A DNA stretch of 56,540 nucleotides from Patescibacteria group bacterium (GCA_028696995.1 JAQVFY010000005.1:1-56540), one strand, 5' to 3'; shown: positions 37,271 to 47,355, counted from the first letter of the stretch. Notes: generated by a model from the sequence alone, not told the origin. Numbers and translations are program-made.

Positions 37271-40200
37271 ATGTTTAAAGATAAAATTTTTTTTGGAAAG
37301 AAGGCTTTTACTTTAATTGAATTATTAACTGTTATTTTTGTTATTGCTTTGATTGCTTCAGTAGCCTTTTTTTCTATCTCCAATTCTCGACAAAAGGGAA
37401 ATGATATTAAGAGAATATCAGATATTACTCAAATCCAAATTGCTCTAGAGAATTATAATCGAATTGAAGGGAGATATCCTGACCAATTGATTTCCGGGCA
37501 ACCTTTGATAGGTTCTTCTAGCGGTATTATTTTTATGAATGAAGTCCCAACTAATTCTTCTTATAATGATATGGATTGTCCTTTTGACGGTTATAATTAT
37601 TCTTATAATGAAGGGCTTGAAAGTTATGATTTATCTTTTTGCTTAGAAAATCCAGTAGAAAATTATTCGACTGGTATTAAGTGTGCTACTGTTTCTGGAA
37701 TTTCTGATGGTTTGTGTAGTATGGTTTCTTTATCTTTAGTTTATTCAGCTGGATCAGGTGGCTCAATTAGCGGATCTAGTTCTCAAAGTGTAGATTATGG
37801 AGGTAGCGGTTCAGCTGTTTCAGCTGTACCTAATACTGGTTATAGTTTCGTAAAATGGAGTGATGATAGCACCGATAATCCTCGAACTGACACCAACGTT
37901 ACCGGAAATATCAGTGTTACAGCCGAATTTACTGCTAATCAATATACTCTTACTTATTCAGCTGGATCAGGTGGTTCAATTAGTGGATCTAGTCCCCAGA
38001 ATGTAAGTTACGGTACTAACGGTTCAGCTGTTTCAGCTGTACCCAATACTGGTTATAATTTTGTAAAATGGAGTGATGATAGCACTGATAATCCTCGAAC
38101 TGATACCAACGTTACTGGAAATATCAGTGTTACAGCTGAGTTTACTGCTAATCAATATACTCTTACTTATTCAGCTGGATCAGGTGGCTCAATTAGTGGA
38201 TCTAGTCCCCAAAATGTAAATCACGGCAGTAGTGGTTCAGCTGTTTCGGCTGTACCCAATACTGGTTATAGTTTTGTGAAATGGAGCGATGATAGTACCG
38301 ATAATCCTCGAACTGACACTAATGTTACTGGAAATATAAGTGTTACAGCCGAATTTGCTACTAATCAATATACCCTTACTTATTCAGCTGGATCAGGTGG
38401 CTCAATTAGTGGATCTAGTCCCCAAACTGTAGATTATGGTGATAGCGGTTCAGCTGTTTCAGCTGTACCTAATACTGGTTATAGTTTTGTAAAATGGAGT
38501 GATGATAGCACTGATAATCCTCGAACCGATACCAATGTTACTGAAAATATAAGTGTTACAGCCGAATTTACTATAAATCAATATACTCTTACTTATTCAG
38601 CTGGATCAGGTGGTTCAATTAGTGGATCTAGTCCCCAAAATGTAAGTTACGGTAGTAGTGGTTCAGCTGTTTCAGCTGTACCTAATACTGGCTATAATTT
38701 TGTAAAATGGAGCGATGATAGCACTGACAATCCTCGAACTGACACTAATGTTACTGGAAATATTAGCGTTACAGCTGAGTTTACCGCTAATCAATACACT
38801 CTTACTTATTCAGCTGGATCAGGCGGTTCAATTAGTGGATCTAGTCCTCAAACTGTAGATTATGGTAGTAGCGGTTCAGCTGTTTCAGCTGTACCCAATA
38901 CTGGTTATAGTTTTGTGAAATGGAGTGATGATAGCACTGATAATCCTCGAACTGACACTAATATTACTGGAGATGTTAGTGTTACAGCTGAGTTTACTAT
39001 AAGTCAATATACCCTTACTTATTCAGCTGGATCAGGCGGTTCAATTAGCGGATCTAGCCCTCAAACCGTAAACCATGGTAGCAATGGTTCAGTTGTTTCA
39101 GCTGTGCCCAATACTGGCTATAATTTTGTAAAATGGAGCGATGATAGCACTGACAATCCTCGAACTGACACTAATGTTACTGGAAATATTAGCGTTACAG
39201 CTGAGTTTGTTGCTGATCAATATACTCTTACTTATTCGGCTGGTCCAAATGGTTCAATTAGTGGATCTAGTCCCCAAACTGTAAATCATGGTAGTAGTGG
39301 CTCAGCTGTTTCCGCTGTACCCAATACTGGCTATAGTTTTGTAAAATGGAGCGATGATAGCACTAGCAACCCTCGAACTGATACTAATGTTACTGGAAAT
39401 ATAAGCGTTACAGCCGAATTTACTATAAATCAATATACCCTTACTTATTCAGCTGGATCAGGTGGTTCAATTAGCGGATCTAGTCCCCAAACTGTAAATC
39501 ATGGTGGCAGTGGTTCTCAGGTTACAGCTGTACCTGATTCAGATTATAAATTTAATAAATGGAGTGATAATGTGACTTCCGCTAGTCGTACTGATACTAA
39601 TGTTACGGCCAATAAAACAGTGACTGCTAGTTTTGATTATAACGGTGCTAGTTGTGCTTTTGTTTATTCCTGGGACGGAGAAAAATATTACCCTGAACAT
39701 GCTATTTCTGATTTTGCTGTGCACAATCTTTATGAGTATCCGACTTATGGAGTTTTAAATAAGTTAAAAAAGGTTGATAATTATTATCAACTTGGTATCT
39801 GGGAAAGGATTCCAGAGGTCCAATATTTAGACAACGTGGAGTTATGGAAAATTTATCATCCTCAAAATACTTTTATCGTCGCCGAACAAACGTCGGGCAA
39901 GATATATTCTATTAAAGAAAAAGTATATCCCAAATCAGCCCTTAATTCTAAGGGGACATCTTATTTATCAGAAATAGGTGCAAAAGATAATAAATATTGG
40001 GTAACTGACATGAATGATTTTGATTTTATTAATCCAATATTTTTAGATGATTTTTATTTAGAGTTTGATTTATCTAACCGTGAAGAAGAGAGTTTTAATT
40101 TAGTGGTTCGGGCTAAAGATTCTGGCTTTCTATCTTTTAATTGGAGTAATATGGTAACATTAAGCGAGGGAGGAAATAAAAAAAGATACGAAAATTTAAA

Positions 40201-40996
40201 TTTAAAAATATTTAATGCTGTAGAAAAAATCTTTGGCAAAAAAGCTTTGAAAAACGATGAGAATAAAATTATGGAAAAACTAAGTAAGGCTGGGGTTTTC
40301 AAATTTGCTTGTAAACTAGGGATGAAGTCTTTTTGTGAATTGGAGGAATTTATTAATCTGTCTGATTATGTCGCTGAAAATGCTTTTTTCCGAATTTATC
40401 AGGAGATCGATGGTGAGTATCAACTAGTTGATAATTTAATGTTTGGTAATGCTTATTTCTATCAAGAATGGGCTATTCCCTTAACTATTGAGAAGGGGAA
40501 ACCCTTAAAATTAAGATTAACCACAGCTCCCTATACTCACCAAATCGATGAAGTATATATTGGTTTATCGGAAGAAGGAGAAAATTATGTCAAAAAGATA
40601 AAGGGAGAGGTTGTAGAAACAAACCTAGACAAAAACCTGGTTGAAATTAATAGTTTATTACAGGAGCGAGATTATAATTATTTAGAGATGGATCAAAATT
40701 ATTATGCTTTATTTGATTTTTATGATGATGAAGTTGATTCTGTAGATGATGGTTACACTTATTCTATGATGCTATATGCTAATGCTTATTCAGAATCATA
40801 TTCTTTTAATGATCAAGATGATTTTTATTCAGAACAAAATCCAGAGTTATTAGAAAGCATCATAAACAATAAGGGGCTAGAGAGAAAGTTGTATTTAAGA
40901 CATTTTTACGAAATCAATAAATTAAAAACTTGTATTCCTCCAGTATATAAAATAGGAGACATATCGACCGAATTAGAAACTTGTAGCAATGATTAG
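37271..40996 (+). CDS. Large pilin-like surface protein with nine divergent InlB B-repeat-like units
   Basis: GKKAFTLIELLTVIFVIALIASVAFFSISNSRQKGNDIKRISDITQIQIALENYN pilin N-terminus; YTLTYSAGSGGSISGSSPQ...VPNTGYSFVKWSDDSTDNPRTDTNVTGNISVTAEF repeats. Confidence 0.92.
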   Translation: MFKDKIFFGKKAFTLIELLTVIFVIALIASVAFFSISNSRQKGNDIKRISDITQIQIALENYNRIEGRYPDQLISGQPLIGSSSGIIFMNEVPTNSSYNDMDCPFDGYNYSYNEGLESYDLSFCLENPVENYSTGIKCATVSGISDGLCSMVSLSLVYSAGSGGSISGSSSQSVDYGGSGSAVSAVPNTGYSFVKWSDDSTDNPRTDTNVTGNISVTAEFTANQYTLTYSAGSGGSISGSSPQNVSYGTNGSAVSAVPNTGYNFVKWSDDSTDNPRTDTNVTGNISVTAEFTANQYTLTYSAGSGGSISGSSPQNVNHGSSGSAVSAVPNTGYSFVKWSDDSTDNPRTDTNVTGNISVTAEFATNQYTLTYSAGSGGSISGSSPQTVDYGDSGSAVSAVPNTGYSFVKWSDDSTDNPRTDTNVTENISVTAEFTINQYTLTYSAGSGGSISGSSPQNVSYGSSGSAVSAVPNTGYNFVKWSDDSTDNPRTDTNVTGNISVTAEFTANQYTLTYSAGSGGSISGSSPQTVDYGSSGSAVSAVPNTGYSFVKWSDDSTDNPRTDTNITGDVSVTAEFTISQYTLTYSAGSGGSISGSSPQTVNHGSNGSVVSAVPNTGYNFVKWSDDSTDNPRTDTNVTGNISVTAEFVADQYTLTYSAGPNGSISGSSPQTVNHGSSGSAVSAVPNTGYSFVKWSDDSTSNPRTDTNVTGNISVTAEFTINQYTLTYSAGSGGSISGSSPQTVNHGGSGSQVTAVPDSDYKFNKWSDNVTSASRTDTNVTANKTVTASFDYNGASCAFVYSWDGEKYYPEHAISDFAVHNLYEYPTYGVLNKLKKVDNYYQLGIWERIPEVQYLDNVELWKIYHPQNTFIVAEQTSGKIYSIKEKVYPKSALNSKGTSYLSEIGAKDNKYWVTDMNDFDFINPIFLDDFYLEFDLSNREEESFNLVVRAKDSGFLSFNWSNMVTLSEGGNKKRYENLNLKIFNAVEKIFGKKALKNDENKIMEKLSKAGVFKFACKLGMKSFCELEEFINLSDYVAENAFFRIYQEIDGEYQLVDNLMFGNAYFYQEWAIPLTIEKGKPLKLRLTTAPYTHQIDEVYIGLSEEGENYVKKIKGEVVETNLDKNLVEINSLLQERDYNYLEMDQNYYALFDFYDDEVDSVDDGYTYSMMLYANAYSESYSFNDQDDFYSEQNPELLESIINNKGLERKLYLRHFYEINKLKTCIPPVYKIGDISTELETCSND
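37741..39640 (+). repeat. Nine tandem ~213-bp coding repeats
   Basis: tattcagctggatcaggtgg...cagccgaattt recurring at ~213-bp period, copies near identical at DNA level. Confidence 0.92.
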
Positions 40997-41169
40997 TTCT
41001 TGGGTAATAAAAATAGTTTGTAGGGATGATTGAGAAATGATAAAAAAAGAGGAAGATATATGACATTTATTCTTAGATTTCGTATAGAATTAAATATCTC
41101 TTGCCTTTTTGGAAAATTATGCTATAATTTAAAATCAATTTTAAATTTATAATTTAATTTTATTTCTAT

Positions 41170-41526
41170 ATGTCCAAACAATTAAAACAAGTTATAAATT
41201 TATCCAAAAAAACCGGAGACCGTATTATTGTTTTTGATAATAATTTTCCCGACGATTCTTTTGTAGTAATGACTTTGGATCAGTATGAGAAATTAATGGG
41301 TGACCATTTTCAGCCAAAAAATCAGTCGCAAAATGATAATTTTCAAGACCTAAATACTAATGCTCAGAAAATAATAGATGATAATGCTCAAGTATTGACA
41401 GAAAAAAAAATAATTGATAAAATAGAAGACAGAGAAAATAATGACAACGACAATCTACCAAACCGTAATTTTAAGAATAATAATTGGCAAATTCCAGCAC
41501 AAGTAAAACAAGAGTCTGAAGAGTAG
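41170..41526 (+). CDS. Conserved hypothetical protein (118 aa)
   Basis: KKTGDRIIVFDNNFPDDSFVVMTLDQYEKLMG; TTGCCT-N16-TATAAT promoter upstream. Confidence 0.65.
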   Translation: MSKQLKQVINLSKKTGDRIIVFDNNFPDDSFVVMTLDQYEKLMGDHFQPKNQSQNDNFQDLNTNAQKIIDDNAQVLTEKKIIDKIEDRENNDNDNLPNRNFKNNNWQIPAQVKQESEE

Positions 41527-41674
41527 TATTGTTTATTATATTAATGTTAAAAAATAAAAATAGTTATTTATTTAGCTATTTTTGGTTATTTATAAATTTA
41601 TTTACAATTAATTTAAACGGCTGGTTGCCTTTTAGGCAAATAACCCTCTAGCGAGGGGTCGTAAGTTTAAAAAA

Positions 41675-42862
41675 ATGGCAGAAAAATTTGAACGAAGTAA
41701 ACCCCATGTTAACGTTGGTACTATTGGCCACGTTGATCATGGTAAAACAACCTTGACAGCCGCTATCTTAGGTGTAGCCAATGCTCAAGGCATGAAAGCA
41801 ACCAAAAAGGGTGTTGACGATATTGATAATGCTCCAGAAGAGAAGCAACGTGGTATTACTATTGCTACTTCTCATCAAGAGTATGAAACTGAAGGTCGTC
41901 ATTATGCTCACGTTGATTGTCCAGGACATGCTGATTATGTTAAAAACATGATTACTGGTGCTGCTCAAATGGACGGAGCTATTTTAGTAGTTTCCGCGAC
42001 TGATGGACCTATGCCTCAGACTCGAGAGCATATTGTGTTAGCTAGACAAGTTGGAGTTCCTTATATCATAGTATTTTTAAATAAATGCGATATGGTTGAG
42101 GACAAAGAATTAATTGACTTAGTAGAAGAAGAAATTCGTGATTTATTAAAGAAATATGAATTTCCAGGAGATACTACTCCAATTATTCGTGGTAGTGCTC
42201 TAAAATCCTTAGAAAATCCAACTGGACCAGATGCCCAACCAATTATAGATCTATTAAAATCTTTAGATGAATATATTCCTACACCAGAACGTGATTTAGA
42301 TAAATCATTTTTAATGCCAATTGAAGATATTTTTTCAATTGAAGGTCGTGGTACTGTAGTAACCGGTAGAATTGAGAGAGGTGTTATAAAAGTTGGAGAA
42401 GAGGTGGAAATCATTGGTTTGATGGATACCAAGAAAACAACTATAACTGGAGTAGAAATGTTTAACAAGTCTTTAGACCAAGGACAAGCTGGAGATAATG
42501 CTGGATTACTTCTTCGTGGAACTAAAAAAGACGAAGTGGAGAGAGGTCAAGTTTTGGCTAAACCAGGAACCATTACTCCTCATACTGAATTTGAAGCTGA
42601 AGTTTATGTTTTAAGCAAAGAAGAAGGTGGTCGTCATAAACCATTTTTCAAGGGCTATAAACCTCAATTTTATATTCGAACAACAGATGTTACCGGAGAA
42701 GTTGAATTACCGGCTGGTGTTGAAATGGTTATGCCTGGAGATACAGTAAATATGAAAATTAAGTTAATTGCTCCTATTGCTTTAGAAGAAAAGATGCGTT
42801 TCGCTATTCGCGAAGGTGGTAGAACTGTTGGAGCTGGAGTTGTTGCTAAAATTATCAAGTAA
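41675..42862 (+). CDS. tuf: Elongation factor Tu
   Basis: [55 protein letters not shown]. Confidence 0.99.
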   Translation: MAEKFERSKPHVNVGTIGHVDHGKTTLTAAILGVANAQGMKATKKGVDDIDNAPEEKQRGITIATSHQEYETEGRHYAHVDCPGHADYVKNMITGAAQMDGAILVVSATDGPMPQTREHIVLARQVGVPYIIVFLNKCDMVEDKELIDLVEEEIRDLLKKYEFPGDTTPIIRGSALKSLENPTGPDAQPIIDLLKSLDEYIPTPERDLDKSFLMPIEDIFSIEGRGTVVTGRIERGVIKVGEEVEIIGLMDTKKTTITGVEMFNKSLDQGQAGDNAGLLLRGTKKDEVERGQVLAKPGTITPHTEFEAEVYVLSKEEGGRHKPFFKGYKPQFYIRTTDVTGEVELPAGVEMVMPGDTVNMKIKLIAPIALEEKMRFAIREGGRTVGAGVVAKIIK

Positions 42863-42867
42863 GTATT

Positions 42868-42895
42868 TAAGTCCGCTAATTATTTGGCGGACTTA
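42868..42895 (+). terminator. Hairpin after tuf (weak U tract)
   Basis: TAAGTCCGC ... GCGGACTTA perfect 9-bp stem. Confidence 0.5.
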
Positions 42896-42975
42896 TAATG
42901 TTTATTTAAAAACAAATTTTTCTTTAATATTTTATTAATATTTAAAAAGAAGAGATATTTATTTATAATCAATGT

Positions 42976-43329
42976 ATGGCTGAAAACAAAAACAAATCCG
43001 TTAAGAATGATGGCGGAGATTTTAAGACAAAAATTAGAATTAAGATTAAGTCTTTCGATCATAAAATTATTGATCAAGCAGCTAAAACTATCATGGAAAC
43101 AGCCTTGAGAAATGATTCACAAGTTTCTGGTCCAGTACCACTTCCGATTGAAAAGAAAAAGTATACAGTTAATCGTTCTACTTTTGTTCACAAAAATGCT
43201 CGTGATCAGTATGAAATCAGAACTCATAAAAGGTTGATTGATATTTTTGAACCATCAAGTAAAACCATCGAAGATTTAACTAGTTTAAATTTACCAGCAG
43301 GGGTTGACTTAGAAATAAAAATGGATTAA
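42976..43329 (+). CDS. rpsJ: 30S ribosomal protein uS10
   Basis: KIRIKIKSFDHKIIDQAAKTI, GPVPLPIEKKKYTVNRS. Confidence 0.97.
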   Translation: MAENKNKSVKNDGGDFKTKIRIKIKSFDHKIIDQAAKTIMETALRNDSQVSGPVPLPIEKKKYTVNRSTFVHKNARDQYEIRTHKRLIDIFEPSSKTIEDLTSLNLPAGVDLEIKMD

Positions 43330-43493
43330 ACTAAGCAAGTATTTTTTAAAAATAAATATTTAATTGATTTTTTAGAAACTCCTTTTTTCTAAAGGAAAGT
43401 TCTTTAATTGAAGTTAAATATAAATTAGGAGGTTAAGTTCAATAAAATAGCATTATTAAATTTAATATATTCTTATTAATATATTTATTTTTG

Positions 43494-43519
43494 CTGGTTT
43501 TGTTGAGACCGGTTTTTTT
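43494..43519 (+). promoter_or_regulatory. Hairpin + T7 in rplC leader, possible attenuator
   Basis: CTGGTTTTGTTGAGACCGGTTTTTTT, G.U-containing stem then T tract ~22 nt before rplC ATG. Confidence 0.45.
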
Positions 43520-43541
43520 ATTAAATTATTTAATTTAAGAT

Positions 43542-44417
43542 ATGAAATTTATATTAGGAAAAAAAGTTAATATGACTCAGATTTGGGATGGAGATAAGGT
43601 TGTAGCAGTAACCAAAGTACAGGCTGGTCCTTGTGTTATAACTCAAGTTAAAGATGATAATACTGATTCTTATAAGGCTTTGCAAGTTGCTTTTGGTGAA
43701 AGGAAAAATAAAAATATTTCCAAGCCAGTTCGCGGTCATTTAAAGAAGGCCGGGATAGAAAAAGAAAATACTCGATATTTAAGGGAGTTTAGAGTCGAGG
43801 AGATAAAAGATTCTTTTAAATTAGGTAATTTTATAGATGTTTCTACTTTTAATAAGGGTGATATTGTTGATGTTGTTGGGGTTTCTAAGGGAAAGGGTTT
43901 TCAAGGTGTTGTTAAGAGACATGGTTTCTCTGGTAGCAAAAAGACTCATGGTAATAAAGATCAACTGCGAGCCTCTGGCTCTATTGGAGCTTTAGGTCCT
44001 TCTCATGTCTTTAAAGGTACTAGAATGGGAGGACGAATGGGAGGAGATCAGGTTACTATTAAAAATTTAGAAGTCGTTGATATTGATTTAGAAAATAATA
44101 TTTTGTTTATTAAAGGAGCTGTTCCGGGAGGAGAAAATGGATTATTGATGATTAAAGGGCAGGGAGAATTAATTGTTAAGGAAAAGAGTGTTAAAGCTGA
44201 AGAAATAAAAACCGAAGAGCTAGTAGAAGAAACAACAGAAGAAGTAGCAGTTAAAGAGGGAACAACAACAGAGGAGCTAATAAAAAAAGATGAAGAAAAG
44301 ATAGAAGAAGTAAAGGCAGAAGAAAAGATTGAGGAAAAAGCAGAGGAAAAGGTTGAAGAAAAAGTTGAAGTAGAAACCGAAGTGAAGGAGGAAGAAAATA
44401 AAACAAAAGAAAGTTAA
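43542..44417 (+). CDS. rplC: 50S ribosomal protein uL3 with ~77-aa Glu/Lys-rich C-terminal tail
   Basis: FILGKKVNMTQIWDGDKVVAVTKVQAGPC, GSIGALGPSHVFKGTRMGGRMGG. Confidence 0.97.
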   Translation: MKFILGKKVNMTQIWDGDKVVAVTKVQAGPCVITQVKDDNTDSYKALQVAFGERKNKNISKPVRGHLKKAGIEKENTRYLREFRVEEIKDSFKLGNFIDVSTFNKGDIVDVVGVSKGKGFQGVVKRHGFSGSKKTHGNKDQLRASGSIGALGPSHVFKGTRMGGRMGGDQVTIKNLEVVDIDLENNILFIKGAVPGGENGLLMIKGQGELIVKEKSVKAEEIKTEELVEETTEEVAVKEGTTTEELIKKDEEKIEEVKAEEKIEEKAEEKVEEKVEVETEVKEEENKTKES

Positions 44418-44460
44418 GATTTAAAAATTTAAGTATTATCCTAATAATCTTATTAAAAAT

Positions 44461-45150
44461 ATGTCTGTTAAAACAAATGTTTATAATCAAAGTGGAGAAA
44501 TAGTTGGAGAATTAAAGTTATCTGACAAGGTTTTTGCTGTTAAAGTAAATGAAGATTTGATTCATCAAGCCACAGTTACTCAATCTGCTAATGAAAGACA
44601 GGTTTTGGCTCATACTAAAACCAAAGCCGAAGTTCGTGGCGGAGGTAAGAAGCCCTGGAAACAAAAGGGAACTGGTCGAGCTCGAGCTGGATCTAGTCGT
44701 TCTCCAATTTGGATTGGTGGTGGTGTTACTTTTGGTCCGAGGAAAGAAAGAAATTTTAGTAAAAAAATTAATAAGAAAATGAAACAAAAAGCTATTACTA
44801 TGGTTTTGTCAGATCGTTTAGCTAATAATAACATGGCTATTATTAATAAAATAGAAATACAAGATTATAAAACTAAAATTTTTAATAATATTTTAAAAAA
44901 AGTTGAAAATATTTTTCCAAGTGGTGACGATAAGAGCAAAAAAAGCAAGAGAAGTATTTTATTTGTTAATGACAATAAAGATGAAAAAGTAGTTTTTTCT
45001 GGTCGTAATTTATCTGGTTTTAATATTATTAATTTAGAAAATTTGAATATTGTTGATTTATTAAAATACAAAAATTTAATAATAACCGAATCGGCCGTAA
45101 AAATTATTAATGATAGATATTCAAAGAAAGTTGTGGAAGATAAAAATTAA
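44461..45150 (+). CDS. rplD: 50S ribosomal protein uL4
   Basis: HTKTKAEVRGGGKKPWKQKGTGRARAGSSRSPIWIGGGVTFGP. Confidence 0.97.
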   Translation: MSVKTNVYNQSGEIVGELKLSDKVFAVKVNEDLIHQATVTQSANERQVLAHTKTKAEVRGGGKKPWKQKGTGRARAGSSRSPIWIGGGVTFGPRKERNFSKKINKKMKQKAITMVLSDRLANNNMAIINKIEIQDYKTKIFNNILKKVENIFPSGDDKSKKSKRSILFVNDNKDEKVVFSGRNLSGFNIINLENLNIVDLLKYKNLIITESAVKIINDRYSKKVVEDKN

Positions 45151-45164
45151 TTATTTATATAAAT

Positions 45165-45617
45165 ATGGGAATTTTTAGTAATAAAACAGAAGATAAAAAA
45201 AATAAAAAAGCTGAAGAAGTTAAGACCGTTTCTAATTCTTCTGTTGGATCAGACGACAAAGAAGAAAAAAGCATGAAAGACCTTTATGGAGATGATGGTA
45301 AAGTTAAGAGTGAGAAAAATAAAAAAGTTAGAGGAATGGCTTATAAAGTTTTAGTCAAGCCGATGATTACTGAAAAGGCTACTAATTTAAACGCTGTTAA
45401 TCAATATGTTTTTATGGTTTCTATTGATGCTAATAAAATCGAGGTAGCCAAAGCTATTTTTGAAGTTTATGGAGTTAACCCTATAAGTGTAAATATTATA
45501 AAAAATAAAGGTAAAAAGGTTAATCGTGGTAAGATTAGCGGAAAAAGAAAAGATTTTAAAAAAGCGATAGTAACATTAAAGAAGGGGGAGAGCATCTCCG
45601 TTTACGAAGGAGTTTAA
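45165..45617 (+). CDS. rplW: 50S ribosomal protein uL23 with ~56-aa N-terminal extension
   Basis: YKVLVKPMITEKATNLNAVNQYVFMVSIDANKIEV core. Confidence 0.93.
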   Translation: MGIFSNKTEDKKNKKAEEVKTVSNSSVGSDDKEEKSMKDLYGDDGKVKSEKNKKVRGMAYKVLVKPMITEKATNLNAVNQYVFMVSIDANKIEVAKAIFEVYGVNPISVNIIKNKGKKVNRGKISGKRKDFKKAIVTLKKGESISVYEGV

Positions 45618-45630
45618 AACCCTAAAAAAT

Positions 45631-46479
45631 ATGGCAATTAAAAAATTAAAACCAAACACACCCAAAAGACGTCATGCTACTTATGATAATTTTTCTGATT
45701 TAACTAAGAAAAAGGTTCCAGAAAAAAAATTAATGGTGATAAAAAAGAAAAGAAGTGGTCGAAATAATCAGGGTAAAATTACTGTTAGACATCGTGGCGG
45801 TGGAACTAGAAAGTTTTTACGTTTAATAGATTTAAAAAGGGATAAGTTTGATATTCCGGCCGTGGTGAAAAGTATCGAGTATGACCCAAATCGTGGAGCT
45901 CGTATTGCTTTACTTTGCTATTTGGATGGAGAAAAAAGATATATTGTTGCTCCAGTTGGATTAAAAGAAGGCGAACAAATTGTCAGTTCTAAGGAATTAG
46001 TAGAAATTAAAACAGGAAATGCTATGCCTCTTAAATTTATTCCGGCGGGTGTGGCTGTTTCTAATGTTGAGATGGAGCCTGGTTTTGGTGGAAAAATTGC
46101 TCGAGGAGCTGGAAATGCTATTTATGTTATGGGTGTAGAAGGAAAATATGCTCAAGTTAAAATGCCTTCAGGAGAAATTAGATTAATAAAGAAGGAGTGT
46201 TTATGTACTGTTGGCCAAATGAGTAATGTTGATAAAATGCATATAAAAGTTGGTTCAGCTGGTAGAAAAAGACACATGGGGATTAAGCCAACAGTCAGAG
46301 GGACTGCTATGAATCCAGTTGATCATCCTCATGGTGGAGGAGAAGGTAAACAACCTATTGGTTTAAAGAAACCAAAAACCAAATGGGGTAAACCAGCTTA
46401 TGGAGTTAGAACTAGAAAGAAAAAGCGTTCTAATAAATTAATTGTAAAAAGAAGAGTTAATAAAAAAAGAAAAAAATAA
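45631..46479 (+). CDS. rplB: 50S ribosomal protein uL2
   Basis: GRNNQGKITVRHRGGGTRKFLR, GTAMNPVDHPHGGGEG. Confidence 0.98.
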   Translation: MAIKKLKPNTPKRRHATYDNFSDLTKKKVPEKKLMVIKKKRSGRNNQGKITVRHRGGGTRKFLRLIDLKRDKFDIPAVVKSIEYDPNRGARIALLCYLDGEKRYIVAPVGLKEGEQIVSSKELVEIKTGNAMPLKFIPAGVAVSNVEMEPGFGGKIARGAGNAIYVMGVEGKYAQVKMPSGEIRLIKKECLCTVGQMSNVDKMHIKVGSAGRKRHMGIKPTVRGTAMNPVDHPHGGGEGKQPIGLKKPKTKWGKPAYGVRTRKKKRSNKLIVKRRVNKKRKK

Positions 46480-46497
46480 AATATAAGTTATAAATTT

Positions 46498-46788
46498 ATG
46501 TCAAGAAGTTTAAAGAAGGGACCTTATATTAATCCCAGAATAATAAAAAAAATACAAGCCTTAGAACCGGGAGATAAAACTATTATCAAAGTTTGGGATA
46601 GGGCCTGTACTATTACTCCCGAGATGGTGGGATTTACTATTGGTGTTCATAATGGCAAACAACACGTTCCAGTTTATATAGTTGAAAATATGGTCGGTCA
46701 TAAATTAGGAGAATTTTCTATTACCAAGAAATTTATAAGTCATGGTGGTAAGATGGCCAAGACTCAAGCTAAGGGTGCTAAAAAATAA
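46498..46788 (+). CDS. rpsS: 30S ribosomal protein uS19
   Basis: [36 protein letters not shown]. Confidence 0.98.
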   Translation: MSRSLKKGPYINPRIIKKIQALEPGDKTIIKVWDRACTITPEMVGFTIGVHNGKQHVPVYIVENMVGHKLGEFSITKKFISHGGKMAKTQAKGAKK

Positions 46789-46806
46789 AAATATAATTTT
46801 AAATAT

Positions 46807-47328
46807 ATGGAAGTTAAAGCGAGTTTAAAACATTTAAGAATATCTCCTCGAAAAGCGCGTTTAGTGGCTGGTTTAGTTAGGGGAATGACAGCGGTTAAGG
46901 CTGTTGATCAATTAAAGTTTTTAAATAAGAAATCAGCTCATCCGATATTAAAATTGTTAAATTCAGCTATTTCTAGTGCTGTTAATAATTACGACCTAGA
47001 TAAAAATAATTTAATTATTAAGGAAATAAGAGTGGAGGATGGTAAAACCTTAAAAAGATGGATGCCTAGGGCTCATGGTCGAGCTACAGTTATCAGAAAA
47101 AGAATGAGTCATATTTATATAATTTTATCTGAAATAGTAGATAGTGGGAAAAGAGAAGCTAAAAAGATTGTTATTGAAGAGCCAGTAAAATTAGAAGATT
47201 TAGGTCAAAAATCAAAATCTGATAAAAAAGAGAAAATTGAAAAAGTTGAAAAATCAGTTGATACTAAGGTCGGTAAGTCTGATAATAAAAGTTTTGCCGG
47301 TAAAATGTTTAGGAGAAAAGCAGGTTAA
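46807..47328 (+). CDS. rplV: 50S ribosomal protein uL22 with charged C-terminal extension
   Basis: ASLKHLRISPRKARLVAGLVRGM, RWMPRAHGRATVIRKRMSHI. Confidence 0.96.
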   Translation: MEVKASLKHLRISPRKARLVAGLVRGMTAVKAVDQLKFLNKKSAHPILKLLNSAISSAVNNYDLDKNNLIIKEIRVEDGKTLKRWMPRAHGRATVIRKRMSHIYIILSEIVDSGKREAKKIVIEEPVKLEDLGQKSKSDKKEKIEKVEKSVDTKVGKSDNKSFAGKMFRRKAG

Positions 47329-47355
47329 TTAAAATATTAAAAATAATTAATAAAT

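Noticed and set aside
37741-39640. Adhesin repeats as DGR variable regions or CRISPR
   Set aside because: 213-bp contiguous coding units with ordinary substitutions, not adenine-specific and no spacers.
44251-44490. Minus-strand Leu-rich 79-aa ORF over the uL3 tail
   Set aside because: Complement of the GAA/AAA-rich charged tail gives spurious Leu/Phe-rich frames.
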